A DNA stretch of 50,285 nucleotides from Hahella sp. GTDB lineage: Bacteria; Pseudomonadota; Gammaproteobacteria; Pseudomonadales; Oleiphilaceae. The notes below the pieces were generated by a model that saw only the letters and a list, made by a program, of their open reading frames with translations, did no database searches and was not told the origin of the DNA. The position numbers were made by a program, and so were the translations under genes. Location: assembly GCA_028280065.1 (NCBI GenBank), contig JANQMN010000127.1:1-50285 (forward strand), given 5' to 3'. Below, piece by piece: positions 9,187 to 17,278 of this stretch (position 1 is the first letter of the stretch; the number at the start of each line of letters is the position of its first letter).

Positions 9187-9651
9187 ATGAAATCCGATAG
9201 TTTGGTTCGGCGGATTACTCTCGCCGTCATGTTATCCCTTGGTCTTGCAGGCTGCGAATCAATGTCTGCCAAGTCACAACAAGTCGATATCGATATATCG
9301 AAATGTTGGGAAGAACTTGAAGCCATTGAAAGGCTTAAGAAAAACGACATCGAGCTACAGCTTGATCGAGGCGAGCTATGCATTGCTCAGTACCCGCAAG
9401 AGGTCAAGTCAAACGACAAGGATCGATTCAATCTGGAATTGGCCACGCTCTCTCTGATCCTGAAAGATTGGGCTCGGGCTGAACGCAATCGCAATCTGAT
9501 TCATGCCAAGGTCATGATTGGCCGAGATGGCGAGAACATGTTGAAGAACGCCGATGTCTTGATAAAGCGACTCAAATTCGAAGAAGCTGAAGGCGTCTTC
9601 GGTCGCTTTCTTAGCACCATTAACTACTACCTACCCCCGTCAAAGGAGTAA
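9187..9651 (+). CDS. Lipoprotein, unknown
   Basis: 154 aa starting at 9187, where GGAG stands 6 nt upstream; an in-frame ATG at 9106 would add 27 residues ahead of the signal peptide and has no ribosome binding site. The N-terminus is a lipoprotein signal with lipobox LAGC near residue 20. Residue +2 is Glu, so sorting to the outer membrane is likely. The mature part is helical and charged, with a TPR-like character (ELATLSLILKDWARAERN). It could be the outer-membrane docking lipoprotein of the system, as lipoproteins are in other envelope machines; that is inference. Confidence 0.7.
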   Translation: MKSDSLVRRITLAVMLSLGLAGCESMSAKSQQVDIDISKCWEELEAIERLKKNDIELQLDRGELCIAQYPQEVKSNDKDRFNLELATLSLILKDWARAERNRNLIHAKVMIGRDGENMLKNADVLIKRLKFEEAEGVFGRFLSTINYYLPPSKE

Positions 9652-9657
9652 CCGCTT

Positions 9658-10497
9658 ATGCAACGCAATAACTACATGTCTTTAATCATTGTAATTTGTC
9701 TTGTATTAATGATTCCGGGGATTACTCTGGCTAAAACCGAAGTACTTTCAGTGTCACTAATCGATGATCGCGTAAACAAGTCTGTTCAAAAGGAATACCA
9801 GAATTATCAGGACTACATTAGCGATTTTGATACTGTGATGAGAGACTGGAAGACGAAAATGCAAGACTTGAAAAACCTCGTTGAGTCTGAGGACAATGTC
9901 AGTGATGAAGCTATTAGAAAGGCGTTACTTGAAGCATACGACGCTGAATCGACTTTGATCGATGCATGGAGTAAGCGCTTTAGGCTGAAAAAGCCCTACC
10001 TTGAATCCAGACAGGCTGGTTTGCAGAACTATCAAATTGCAGTTCTAGATAAGGGTTTTGAGGGTACGAGTTCCAATAATCAACCCTCGGCCCTTCTTCA
10101 ATGGAAAGCTTCTGTCGAAATCCTTGAATCAGATCGCAAAGAATACCTGAAGCTTCAAAAAAGTGCCTTGCGTAAATTGGGTATAAGCGATAGCGACACA
10201 TTGCTTGACAAGATCAAGTCTCCAGAGCAGGCGGCTAATATGATCGCATCGCCTAAAGTCAAAAAGCTTCTTCGAATGGGTAGTGTGGCCTCAACCGAAA
10301 AGGTTGATTTAAGCACATTGCTTGACATCAAAATTAAAGAAATTGATGTCGAACTTCGCAATATTGATACCTATTTGGAGGAGTTAGGAAAGTATGCCCT
10401 GCAAATCTCCAGTGCAGCGGATCAACTCTTTGGCAAAAGCAATTTTTCAAGTGACGAGGGTTCTGTCACGATCGAAAGTTTTCACCCCGACTTTTAA
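9658..10497 (+). CDS. Secreted helical protein, unknown
   Basis: A 279-aa protein with a signal peptide cleaved near residue 25 (GITLA before KTEV). The mature part is almost entirely charged helix with likely coiled-coil stretches at 35-65 and 225-260 (KIKEIDVELRNIDTYLEEL). No domain is recognised. It starts 6 nt after the lipoprotein gene, so the pair is very likely co-translated. A periplasmic rod or spacer is plausible from the coiled-coil content. Confidence 0.65.
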   Translation: MQRNNYMSLIIVICLVLMIPGITLAKTEVLSVSLIDDRVNKSVQKEYQNYQDYISDFDTVMRDWKTKMQDLKNLVESEDNVSDEAIRKALLEAYDAESTLIDAWSKRFRLKKPYLESRQAGLQNYQIAVLDKGFEGTSSNNQPSALLQWKASVEILESDRKEYLKLQKSALRKLGISDSDTLLDKIKSPEQAANMIASPKVKKLLRMGSVASTEKVDLSTLLDIKIKEIDVELRNIDTYLEELGKYALQISSAADQLFGKSNFSSDEGSVTIESFHPDF

Positions 10498-10518
10498 TTC
10501 AGTAAGGAGTAAGTAACT

Positions 10519-10884
10519 ATGAAAGCTATTGCATTGATACTGTTGTTCGTCATACAGCTATCTATGGTAGATGCTCATGCCGATGAGGTAAGCGGCAATG
10601 TAAAAGGTTATCTCATTAATACTAGAGAAGTTATCCACGCTGTTCGCCTAAAGAGTAAGCCACAGGTTGTCGACAAGCGTTGGGCAGCTACTCTCTATTG
10701 GCAGGAATCCATCTCTGACTCTGATCCACCAGAGTTGCACGACATTACCGAAAAGGATCTTCCCTGCTGGATACCCCTATATCTTAGCGATGTTAACGCA
10801 ACAGGGCTTGCGGATGGTTGGGCAACATGGATTCGGCAGTGTATCGGCTTGCAGGCCATTCGGTTCTCGAAATTCCTGCCCTAG
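10519..10884 (+). CDS. Small secreted protein, unknown
   Basis: 121 aa with a signal peptide cleaved near residue 20 (MVDAHA before DEVS). The mature protein has about 100 residues and two cysteines (DLPCWIPL and IRQCIGLQ) that could form a disulfide in the periplasm. Not recognised. AGGAG precedes the start by 10 nt. The reading frame runs into one arm of a long inverted repeat at its end, so its C-terminus may have been altered. Confidence 0.6.
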   Translation: MKAIALILLFVIQLSMVDAHADEVSGNVKGYLINTREVIHAVRLKSKPQVVDKRWAATLYWQESISDSDPPELHDITEKDLPCWIPLYLSDVNATGLADGWATWIRQCIGLQAIRFSKFLP

Positions 10885-11038
10885 TGCCCGCATTATCCTA
10901 GAAAATAACGGTATCCACCACAGCATTGCGCAAACGAATGTCATCATGACCTCATGCCCGTGAAAATAGGGCAGGAAATTAACGTCAGTGGTAGTCAAGA
11001 ACGATACCATCTCATAAATTCCGTTCTTGCCACCACTG
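10873..11038. repeat. Two large inverted repeats in a gene-free gap
   Basis: The first pair is TTCCTGCCCTA (10873-10883) and TAGGGCAGGAA (10967-10977), 11 of 11 bases. The second is CAGTGGT plus CAAGAACG (10986-11003) against CGTTCTTG plus ACCACTG (11022-11038), 15 paired bases with a small internal loop. The two together span the 299-bp gap before the ExbB-like gene. No frame here looks coding. A structured RNA, a processing site or the trace of a small mobile element are possible. Confidence 0.5.
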
Positions 11039-11183
11039 TGCCTCCGCACCCCTCTGATTTCGCATCCTTTTTTGGGTCTGTCTCATAACTGCTCACATGT
11101 TAGCGGGCGACATCCGTTTTGGATAACTAGAGGATCCTAATAAATATCTATCACCTGTCTGAAACATACGAGGTAACCAGAAT

Positions 11184-11723
11184 ATGAAATCCACAATACT
11201 GTTAACTTTTACGATCATGGTTGTAATTTTGGCTGCGATTCTTTTGATCACCAACACAACCTTGATGCAATTATTCAAATACCTAACGCCACCGATTGCA
11301 CTCATTATTGCCTATGAAACGGCTTACGGTTTACATGGCGTGTTTTTGGTGCGCAGCAATATGGCGTGTGATGAAAAGAGCAAGTCGGATAAGGTGGCTA
11401 GCCAGTCAGAAATATTGAGGGATAGGGGTTATGAAATAATTAATAAAGCCCGTGAAGGTCTCGGGATAATTGGCCCGACAGGAACGATGTTGGGGGTAAT
11501 CCTTACGTTAGCCGTCTTGGTAAATATAACAACAAGTCCTACAACGCCGCTTATCTTGAAAGTGCCTGAATTAGCCATGGGGTTGATGGTGGCAGGCTTC
11601 TCCAGTTACGTTGCAGGTTTACCAAACTGGCTTCTCAACTGTCTAACACCTTTAAAAAACGTGGTACCAACTAAAGAACAGAGTCTAGATTCTCAGGCAT
11701 CTGTTCCTGTAAAGGAGTCATGA
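11184..11723 (+). CDS. TolQ/ExbB/MotA-like membrane protein
   Basis: A 179-aa protein with three to four hydrophobic segments: about 5-25, 31-54, 92-113 and 120-150. The stretch LGIIGPTGTMLGVILTLAV followed by PELAMGLMVAGFSSYVAG parallels the conserved GT..G....F and la.gi..AL..T..Glvva.Pa blocks of TolQ/ExbB/MotA, the proton-channel subunits that drive Tol, Ton and flagellar motors. It is shorter than typical ExbB (about 240 aa), and no ExbD/TolR-like partner is next to it; one of the three bitopic proteins or the OmpA-like protein could serve. If right, the system is powered by the proton gradient. Weak but positioned match. Confidence 0.5.
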   Translation: MKSTILLTFTIMVVILAAILLITNTTLMQLFKYLTPPIALIIAYETAYGLHGVFLVRSNMACDEKSKSDKVASQSEILRDRGYEIINKAREGLGIIGPTGTMLGVILTLAVLVNITTSPTTPLILKVPELAMGLMVAGFSSYVAGLPNWLLNCLTPLKNVVPTKEQSLDSQASVPVKES

Positions 11724-11724
11724 T

Positions 11725-12414
11725 ATGGCCTGTTTTAAAAACGTCTCCAAGCATAGCTGTTGGATAGCGATAAGCGTATTTTTGCTATCTGCCTGTGGCA
11801 ATGACAATGGCAATGCGTCACTTCCTCAGGAAAAATCTGATCCTTTCCTCGCTATAGCCGCGCTGACGGATGCCCTGAAGAAAAAGGAACCTTCTGACAT
11901 GGAGATACTGCAGATACCGCCTCCTCCTGCACACGACAAACCCACAGCAGATGTTGTCTTACCAGACGGATTAACATTGATGTCGGCAATAATAGAAGGT
12001 AATGGGCCTGACATAGAATTCGACTTCCCTGATTTTCATGTCGAACAACGGGGTATCTGGGAAAAATTATCAGCGTCAGCAAAGCTACTAAATGTTCGCC
12101 AACACCAGAGCGGACAAAGGCTAATCGTTGTCAGAAATGAAAACGCGCTTGCTGGATACTCCCGCATTGTGCGCTATCCGTGTCCTGGCTTTATCCAAAA
12201 AGAATTTACTGAACAACGGAGTGGTTATATCTGCGGTTGGACTCTGACGAGTAGAAGGGAAAGTGCCTGGCTTGAAAAACTGCAAAAAAAACTCGGAAAA
12301 CCACTACTTTCTCTAAACCAAATCCATATCACCATGGGAGTTCGAGATGGTCAGGTCATCGCAACTCGGCTGAGGATTGATGGGGAGTTGTTAGATTACC
12401 GTCTTATTCTGTAG
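11725..12414 (+). CDS. Lipoprotein, unknown
   Basis: 229 aa with a lipoprotein signal; lipobox LSAC at about residue 24, with Gly-Asn after the Cys. The mature domain (about 110-229) has a strand-rich pattern, with LNVRQHQSGQRLIVVRNE and a Cys pair (YPCPGF, YICGWT) that could form a disulfide. It starts 1 nt after the stop of the ExbB-like gene, with AGGAG well spaced, so both are in one transcript. Not recognised. Confidence 0.65.
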   Translation: MACFKNVSKHSCWIAISVFLLSACGNDNGNASLPQEKSDPFLAIAALTDALKKKEPSDMEILQIPPPPAHDKPTADVVLPDGLTLMSAIIEGNGPDIEFDFPDFHVEQRGIWEKLSASAKLLNVRQHQSGQRLIVVRNENALAGYSRIVRYPCPGFIQKEFTEQRSGYICGWTLTSRRESAWLEKLQKKLGKPLLSLNQIHITMGVRDGQVIATRLRIDGELLDYRLIL

Positions 12415-12527
12415 TTTGTTTTGCATCAAACTGTTGTTGTGAGCATCTTGTAATCTTTGGTTGCGCGTAGAGGTGATGTGCCGGTGCGGTCAGTGTAGTT
12501 TTTATGTTAGGAGAATAGTAAACACAA

Positions 12528-14138
12528 ATGAAGAATGAGTCCTTACGCCTATTGAATATTTTTATACTTCTGTGGTTGCCGTTTTCAGGGGCAAGCGAAG
12601 CTTACACCATTGATTTTGATCAGGAAAAAAACCTCTGTGATGGCAAAAATGGATACGTACTGGTTGTTGGTAATGCATATTATGAAAAAATCAAGCCTCT
12701 ACCCAACGCGCAGAATGATGCAGAGCTCGTGGGAAGGGCTTTTTGTAGTCTAAATTATACTACCGATTACTGGTGGAATATTAGAGATGATAGAGCTCGC
12801 CAGAAAGCAGGAGATGATGGGTTAATTGAGCATCTAAAGAAAAAAGCCGACGACGAGGAATACAAAGTTGTCATCCTGTATTTTGCGGGTCATGGTGTGA
12901 GTATCGATAATCAAAACTACCTTTTGGCAATTACACACAATCCGCTGAAAAAAGGGTCAAAATATTGGTCAGTAGCGAATATCCAAAGTGCTGTCGGTGG
13001 TGCTGAAAAACAGTCCATATTGTTCCTGGATGCCTGCCGGGAAAACTACGAATACACTTCAGACGAGCGACGGTTTGTAGAGGGTAATGATGAGAGTAAT
13101 ACATTGATTATTCTCGCTGCTCAGGCTGGGGGGTATAGTTGGGATGGGGAAGAAGGTGAGCATGGAGCCTTTGCATTAGCCTTATCTGAGTTTTTACCTG
13201 ACAGAAATCTGAATGTTCAAGAGATTTTTGCCGAAGTTCAAGACAAGGTGAAGGACATCACAAGACAACAGGACCTGCGGGATCCAGATTCGGGGGAAAA
13301 GTACATTCAGTCACCGCAAGTACTTGGGGATCAACCAGATAGAAATTTCTGTCTTGACCGCACTGATACTTGCGTAACAAAGAAGACAATAATAACTGCA
13401 CCGAATGAAAAAGGTAAATTAGCTGGGAGCCGTATAATGGGTGGCGCAATGTTACTGAGCGAAAGTTATACGGACTTTGCTCCATTTAATGAAGTGCAAG
13501 ATCAAGTATCGAAGCGTAAATATGAAGCAAAAACACTGGGTCATATGTCAGCCGACCTGCATTTAGGAAGCTTTCGTGCCGGCATTGATTTTGCCACAGG
13601 AAGTTCGGAAGGGAAGGATGATTACGGTGATTTTGATTCTGACGAGAATGATAACTGGAAAGTATTAATTGGATGGCAATGGGATTTTCTCCGTGTGGGT
13701 GTCGGATACGGCCGGGGAACCACAAGCTTTAGTGGCACTTTCTCCGTTTGTGCTGACTTTGATTTAGAGTGCGAATACACACCGGGTGATAACGATAATC
13801 AGTTGATTCATGCTGACCTTGATCGACGGGACATCGATGTACGTGTGCAAACCCCGAATCTTTTTTTTACTGATAAGTTCTTTGGGAATCTGGGGGCGGA
13901 ATATACCTGGACCGAAACCACGATTTCTTATTCTCAGACACCTCCATCTTTTACACCAATGACTGATGAAAGTGGTGATGGTTGGGGACTTTTTATGGAA
14001 CTTGGCTATGATAATCATCCTACAAGCGATGCCTTTATTGTCTCTATTTTTGCAGGTTATAAACAATACAGTTTTGAAAGCTTTGATATTGAGCCGCAAA
14101 TCTATGGCGGTATCAGGGCAGGCTTTCGTTTTTACTAA
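12528..14138 (+). CDS. Exported caspase-like protease fused to outer-membrane beta-barrel
   Basis: A 536-aa two-part protein. Residues 1-25 are a signal peptide. Residues about 35-275 are a caspase-fold (C14) domain: GYVLVVGNAYYEKIKPLPNA with the usual first strand and N/D-A.ND.., VVILYFAGHGV with the catalytic His near 122, and SILFLDACREN with the catalytic Cys near 170. Both dyad residues are present, so it should be active. Residues about 310-536 alternate amphipathic strands (DLHLGSFRAGIDFATGS, DFLRVGVGYGRGTTSF) and end GGIRAGFRFY; the terminal aromatic residue is the BAM recognition mark of outer-membrane barrels. The protease would thus be held at the outer membrane. It lies 113 bp behind the lipoprotein gene at the end of the cluster. 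The fusion is unusual to my knowledge. Confidence 0.8.
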   Translation: MKNESLRLLNIFILLWLPFSGASEAYTIDFDQEKNLCDGKNGYVLVVGNAYYEKIKPLPNAQNDAELVGRAFCSLNYTTDYWWNIRDDRARQKAGDDGLIEHLKKKADDEEYKVVILYFAGHGVSIDNQNYLLAITHNPLKKGSKYWSVANIQSAVGGAEKQSILFLDACRENYEYTSDERRFVEGNDESNTLIILAAQAGGYSWDGEEGEHGAFALALSEFLPDRNLNVQEIFAEVQDKVKDITRQQDLRDPDSGEKYIQSPQVLGDQPDRNFCLDRTDTCVTKKTIITAPNEKGKLAGSRIMGGAMLLSESYTDFAPFNEVQDQVSKRKYEAKTLGHMSADLHLGSFRAGIDFATGSSEGKDDYGDFDSDENDNWKVLIGWQWDFLRVGVGYGRGTTSFSGTFSVCADFDLECEYTPGDNDNQLIHADLDRRDIDVRVQTPNLFFTDKFFGNLGAEYTWTETTISYSQTPPSFTPMTDESGDGWGLFMELGYDNHPTSDAFIVSIFAGYKQYSFESFDIEPQIYGGIRAGFRFY

Positions 14139-14349
14139 TTGCGTTCGTGAAATCGCAGAACGTTACCAGTGTTAGGAGTCAACGGAATCCCTGACCTCTG
14201 AAACGAAATATGCATGGTGGAGAGAACTGAAAAACCGAAGAAATTTAAAAAATAAAAAGTCTTTTGAGGAAAAAGGACCATTTTAGCCAGAGTGATTCCC
14301 AGTGATTAGAGAAATCCCTGACGATTTTTCAACCACTGGAGGAACACTT

Positions 14350-14916
14350 ATGGCCAAAAACGATCGGTTAACAAGGGACAAACAAAAAGATAAGGAGCTG
14401 GCTATCCAGGCCGCCAAACATGCCAGCGAGGCTTATGCCGGACGCCAACGCAAATTTGAGGACCTGCCGGCTTATAATCATATCATTGACGTTTGCCGTA
14501 TCCTCACTCAGCATAATGAGATGAACGACAGGCGCCGAGCGATAGTAGAATTACACGATATAGTTGAGGATGGGCTATGCAGCAGTGAAGAAATAAGACG
14601 CCGCTATTCGAGTGAAATCTGCGAACAGGTCTTGCTGCTGACCAAACCCTCTGCAGCGCATTTTGCTCATTGTAAGCAGGTCAGGGATCATTGTTATTGG
14701 CAGACCCTGGCGCAGTCGTACAAAGCTTCGGTGATTAAGCTGGCAGATTGTATTGCCAACACGCAGCACCTTCTGGTTGAGCCTGTTGATTGGAGTCGAC
14801 GTTATATTGCCGAGAAGCGAACGTTCACTCAATACATTCGATTTAACCACCCATTAAAGGACCACCTGCATAGTATCTTGCGGTTTCAGCATCACCGACT
14901 GGGTCTTGCCTGGTAG
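14350..14916 (+). CDS. SpoT-like HD-domain phosphohydrolase
   Basis: 188 aa from the ATG at 14350, which has GGAGG 7 nt upstream; 16 further upstream codons lack one. Residues 15-150 follow the (p)ppGpp hydrolase HD layout: a region AAKHASEAYAGRQRK like the usual A...H.gq.RK, then YNHIIDVCRIL with a metal His, VELHDIVEDGLCSSEEI with the HD pair followed by the ED pair typical of SpoT/MESH1, and later VIKLADCIANTQ like vKlaDrl.N. No synthetase part exists, so it resembles a small alarmone hydrolase, cytoplasmic. Its relation to the preceding cluster is uncertain. Confidence 0.75.
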   Translation: MAKNDRLTRDKQKDKELAIQAAKHASEAYAGRQRKFEDLPAYNHIIDVCRILTQHNEMNDRRRAIVELHDIVEDGLCSSEEIRRRYSSEICEQVLLLTKPSAAHFAHCKQVRDHCYWQTLAQSYKASVIKLADCIANTQHLLVEPVDWSRRYIAEKRTFTQYIRFNHPLKDHLHSILRFQHHRLGLAW

Positions 14917-15128
14917 GAGGATTAGCCACCCGCCGTTGAAGTTAAGGTGCTAGTCACAAGCAACAATAGTTCTGAACTATGCGGTAAATCACTGAACAAG
15001 TGATTTTCTGTTGCGAACATAAAACTAAAGTATTGCTGCTCTGAAAGCACCTAACTTATTTCGCCAACCAAACTTTGGTTAATTTCAGTATTACAAGTAC
15101 AGCGAATATACGTATGGAGAACAACCTA

Positions 15129-15989
15129 ATGAATTTGCTCAAACAGTCTATCGCAATGGTGATGGTTGCTAGTATTTTGAATCCATTGACCGGGTGCAGC
15201 AGCGGATCAGATCCGGAGGAACCCTCCAATGATTTACCTAGGGTGAAGATTAAGGAATCTACTTTGGTCGTTGAACCGAAGAGTGGTGAAGCTATATTTG
15301 ATGTTGAAGTCCAAATATCAGAAGCACCAGAGACTGCAATCAAACTAAAATGGTTAACAGGAAATGGTGTGGGTGAGCATCCTGCTACAAAGGGAACAGA
15401 CTACTATGAACATTCAGGCGATATAACCTTCAATGCAGGAGAAGCATCTTTTAAAGTAATAAGTATCTTCGTCAAGGGAGATGATCTGGATGAAGCGGAT
15501 GAACAGTTTGAAGTTAAGCTGATAGCTACTGATCAGATTCAGTATGACGGAGACGGTATTGTTACCATTCAGGATTCTGAAGATGATGATTATGTTATTG
15601 AATTTGAGGAGCCTGAGACAACTGTCACTGACGACTTAAACGTATTTACACTAGGTGTGCCGAGTTTAAATACAAATGGTCAGACCGAAAGAAACCCAAC
15701 TATTAATCTTTCAATGACGAACCTCATGACTGGGGGGCGCTACACCTTGACAACGTCTCCCAATAGCGATCCGGATCTTGACGAATTATGGGGAGCAATC
15801 CTGCCTGAAAGCCTCGATAGTAATCCTCAGGATTTTGAGTTTCAGTGGGAAATAACCTCAGTAGATAATGCCATCCTGGGGGAAACAACACGGCATTCAC
15901 AGCATCTTTCCTTGTATGAAGATGACGATATTCCCCCGATTACCGTTGGCACCGGGAACAACGCTATAGCAACTGGGAGTGCATTCTAA
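15129..15989 (+). CDS. Calx-beta domain lipoprotein
   Basis: 286 aa from the ATG at 15129 (GGAGA 8 nt upstream). The signal ends in lipobox LTGC followed by SSGSD. Residues about 40-140 match a Calx-beta domain: LVVEPKSGEAIFDVEVQIS, KGTDYYEHSGDITFNAGE, then DDLDEADEQFEVKLI and IVTIQDSEDDD, the acidic residues being calcium ligands in this fold. The remaining 145 residues are beta-rich and not recognised. Acts at the cell surface or periplasm as a calcium-binding adhesive or structural module. Its stop overlaps the next start by 1 nt, so the two products probably work together. Confidence 0.7.
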   Translation: MNLLKQSIAMVMVASILNPLTGCSSGSDPEEPSNDLPRVKIKESTLVVEPKSGEAIFDVEVQISEAPETAIKLKWLTGNGVGEHPATKGTDYYEHSGDITFNAGEASFKVISIFVKGDDLDEADEQFEVKLIATDQIQYDGDGIVTIQDSEDDDYVIEFEEPETTVTDDLNVFTLGVPSLNTNGQTERNPTINLSMTNLMTGGRYTLTTSPNSDPDLDELWGAILPESLDSNPQDFEFQWEITSVDNAILGETTRHSQHLSLYEDDDIPPITVGTGNNAIATGSAF

Positions 15990-16870
15990 TGAAAATGAAT
16001 CTGCAGATCAGCACAATACTACTTTTACTGACGATTACACTTTTAAATGCAAGTACCGTAAGCGCTTCGGAGTTTTACATTCATTTTACTTTTGAATACG
16101 ATGACGCTCCAGTCGACACCATGCTCATTAATGGCAATGTCTGCAATGATACGAGTTGCTCAACTCTTGGTGAAGCCTTGGATGTATTCAGTGGTAATGC
16201 AATGGAATGTTGGACATCCTATCAGGCTGCACCGGACACTTTTGATTTTGTCTCCTGTATGGACTCTCATAGAGTTTCAGACAACATTGTTTCGACGGAC
16301 TCCGCTTTTGTAAAACTGGATAGTATCGATGTTTTAGGGGCTTTGGTTTTTTTCTCTCCTGAAGGCGATGTATATGTCCCTATGTTTGCAGATTTAGCTG
16401 GATTTAATTGTGACTATGACATATGTGTAAACGACTGGGAAAACAGACTTTCCTTTGGTAAAAAAGATGGCGTCGCAGCACAGGTAAGCCAGTTAAGACT
16501 GGATAATGGCAAGATAACTCCACTACAAGTTGGCGAACACGTATCTGTCCAATTTACCCTATGTTCCGCATACCTAAATACCCTGGAACGGGACTTCCCT
16601 TCGATTTATGGAAATTATGCTGATTTCCAGTCAGACATTTCGGCTTCAATTTCGGTTGTGAGTGAGAACGATGAAAACGTTTATACGGGTAGCATTATAC
16701 TACCGATAGAAGCTGGCGCTTGCGCAACCCTGACTAATGTGGCGAGTTTTCAACTTCCAGCTTTTTTGTCTGGGCAGCGAATCACTTTGACTGTTGAAAC
16801 GGAGGTTGTTGATGGTCAGGTGAGTACATCCGAAACCCGCAAAGCCTCAAGTACTCGAACTGTACATTAA
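15989..16870 (+). CDS. Secreted protein, unknown
   Basis: 293 aa with a signal peptide cleaved near residue 26 (VSAS before EFYI). The mature part is beta-rich and contains about ten cysteines (for example VCNDTSCST and FNCDYDICVND), suggesting several disulfides and life outside the cytoplasm. It starts within the stop of the Calx-beta lipoprotein gene. No family recognised; a partner or cargo of the lipoprotein is the simplest reading. Confidence 0.65.
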   Translation: MKMNLQISTILLLLTITLLNASTVSASEFYIHFTFEYDDAPVDTMLINGNVCNDTSCSTLGEALDVFSGNAMECWTSYQAAPDTFDFVSCMDSHRVSDNIVSTDSAFVKLDSIDVLGALVFFSPEGDVYVPMFADLAGFNCDYDICVNDWENRLSFGKKDGVAAQVSQLRLDNGKITPLQVGEHVSVQFTLCSAYLNTLERDFPSIYGNYADFQSDISASISVVSENDENVYTGSIILPIEAGACATLTNVASFQLPAFLSGQRITLTVETEVVDGQVSTSETRKASSTRTVH

Positions 16871-16891
16871 GGCGTACTAAGAAATGCAAGG

Positions 16892-17023
16892 GTAGGGTCT
16901 CGCGTAATTTATGAATCCTATCCTGATTCAAACGGCAAGGGGTGTACAATCAATTTGGTCCACAAATTTGAACCAGATGACACAGCCAGGGAGTTACTCG
17001 CCAAGCGTAAGGCGATTATATAG
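16892..17023 (+). pseudogene. Possible gene remnant in a 408-bp gap
   Basis: An open frame of 43 codons without a start reads like real protein (IYESYPDSNGKGCTI, then HKFEPDDTARELLAKRKAI) and ends at TAG 17021-17023. I cannot name it. The rest of the gap 16871-17278 shows nothing beyond the likely 3' ends of the two converging genes. Low confidence; chance open frames of this length are common. Confidence 0.2.
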
Positions 17024-17278
17024 CAATCAGGAATTGGCTTTGATTACGAGGTCTCTGTGATCCCTCTTGGTCTAAAGCGCGCTCTCGTGTGCTGAGACTT
17101 TAGCACCTCCATTTGAAACAAGCAGAATGTCAAATTTATTTTTGATGATTAATTCTGAAGATCCCAATTGATTCTCTTGCTTGGCCCAGTACCCTATCGC
17201 TAGGGTGCACTAATCGCTTTTCTGACAACGCTATAGACGGGGCTACTTAGCGTTTCTATTATCTGGGTGGTCGAGATA

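Noticed and set aside
10777-11049. 90-codon frame on the - strand
   Set aside because: It lies over the end of a signal-peptide gene and the inverted repeats and has no ribosome binding site or protein-like pattern.
396-14138. Type VI secretion, Tol-Pal, Ton or Zorya identity for the cluster
   Set aside because: No VipA/B, Hcp, VgrG, ClpV, TolA/B, TonB, ZorC/D or helicase-like gene is present; only single parts resemble those systems.
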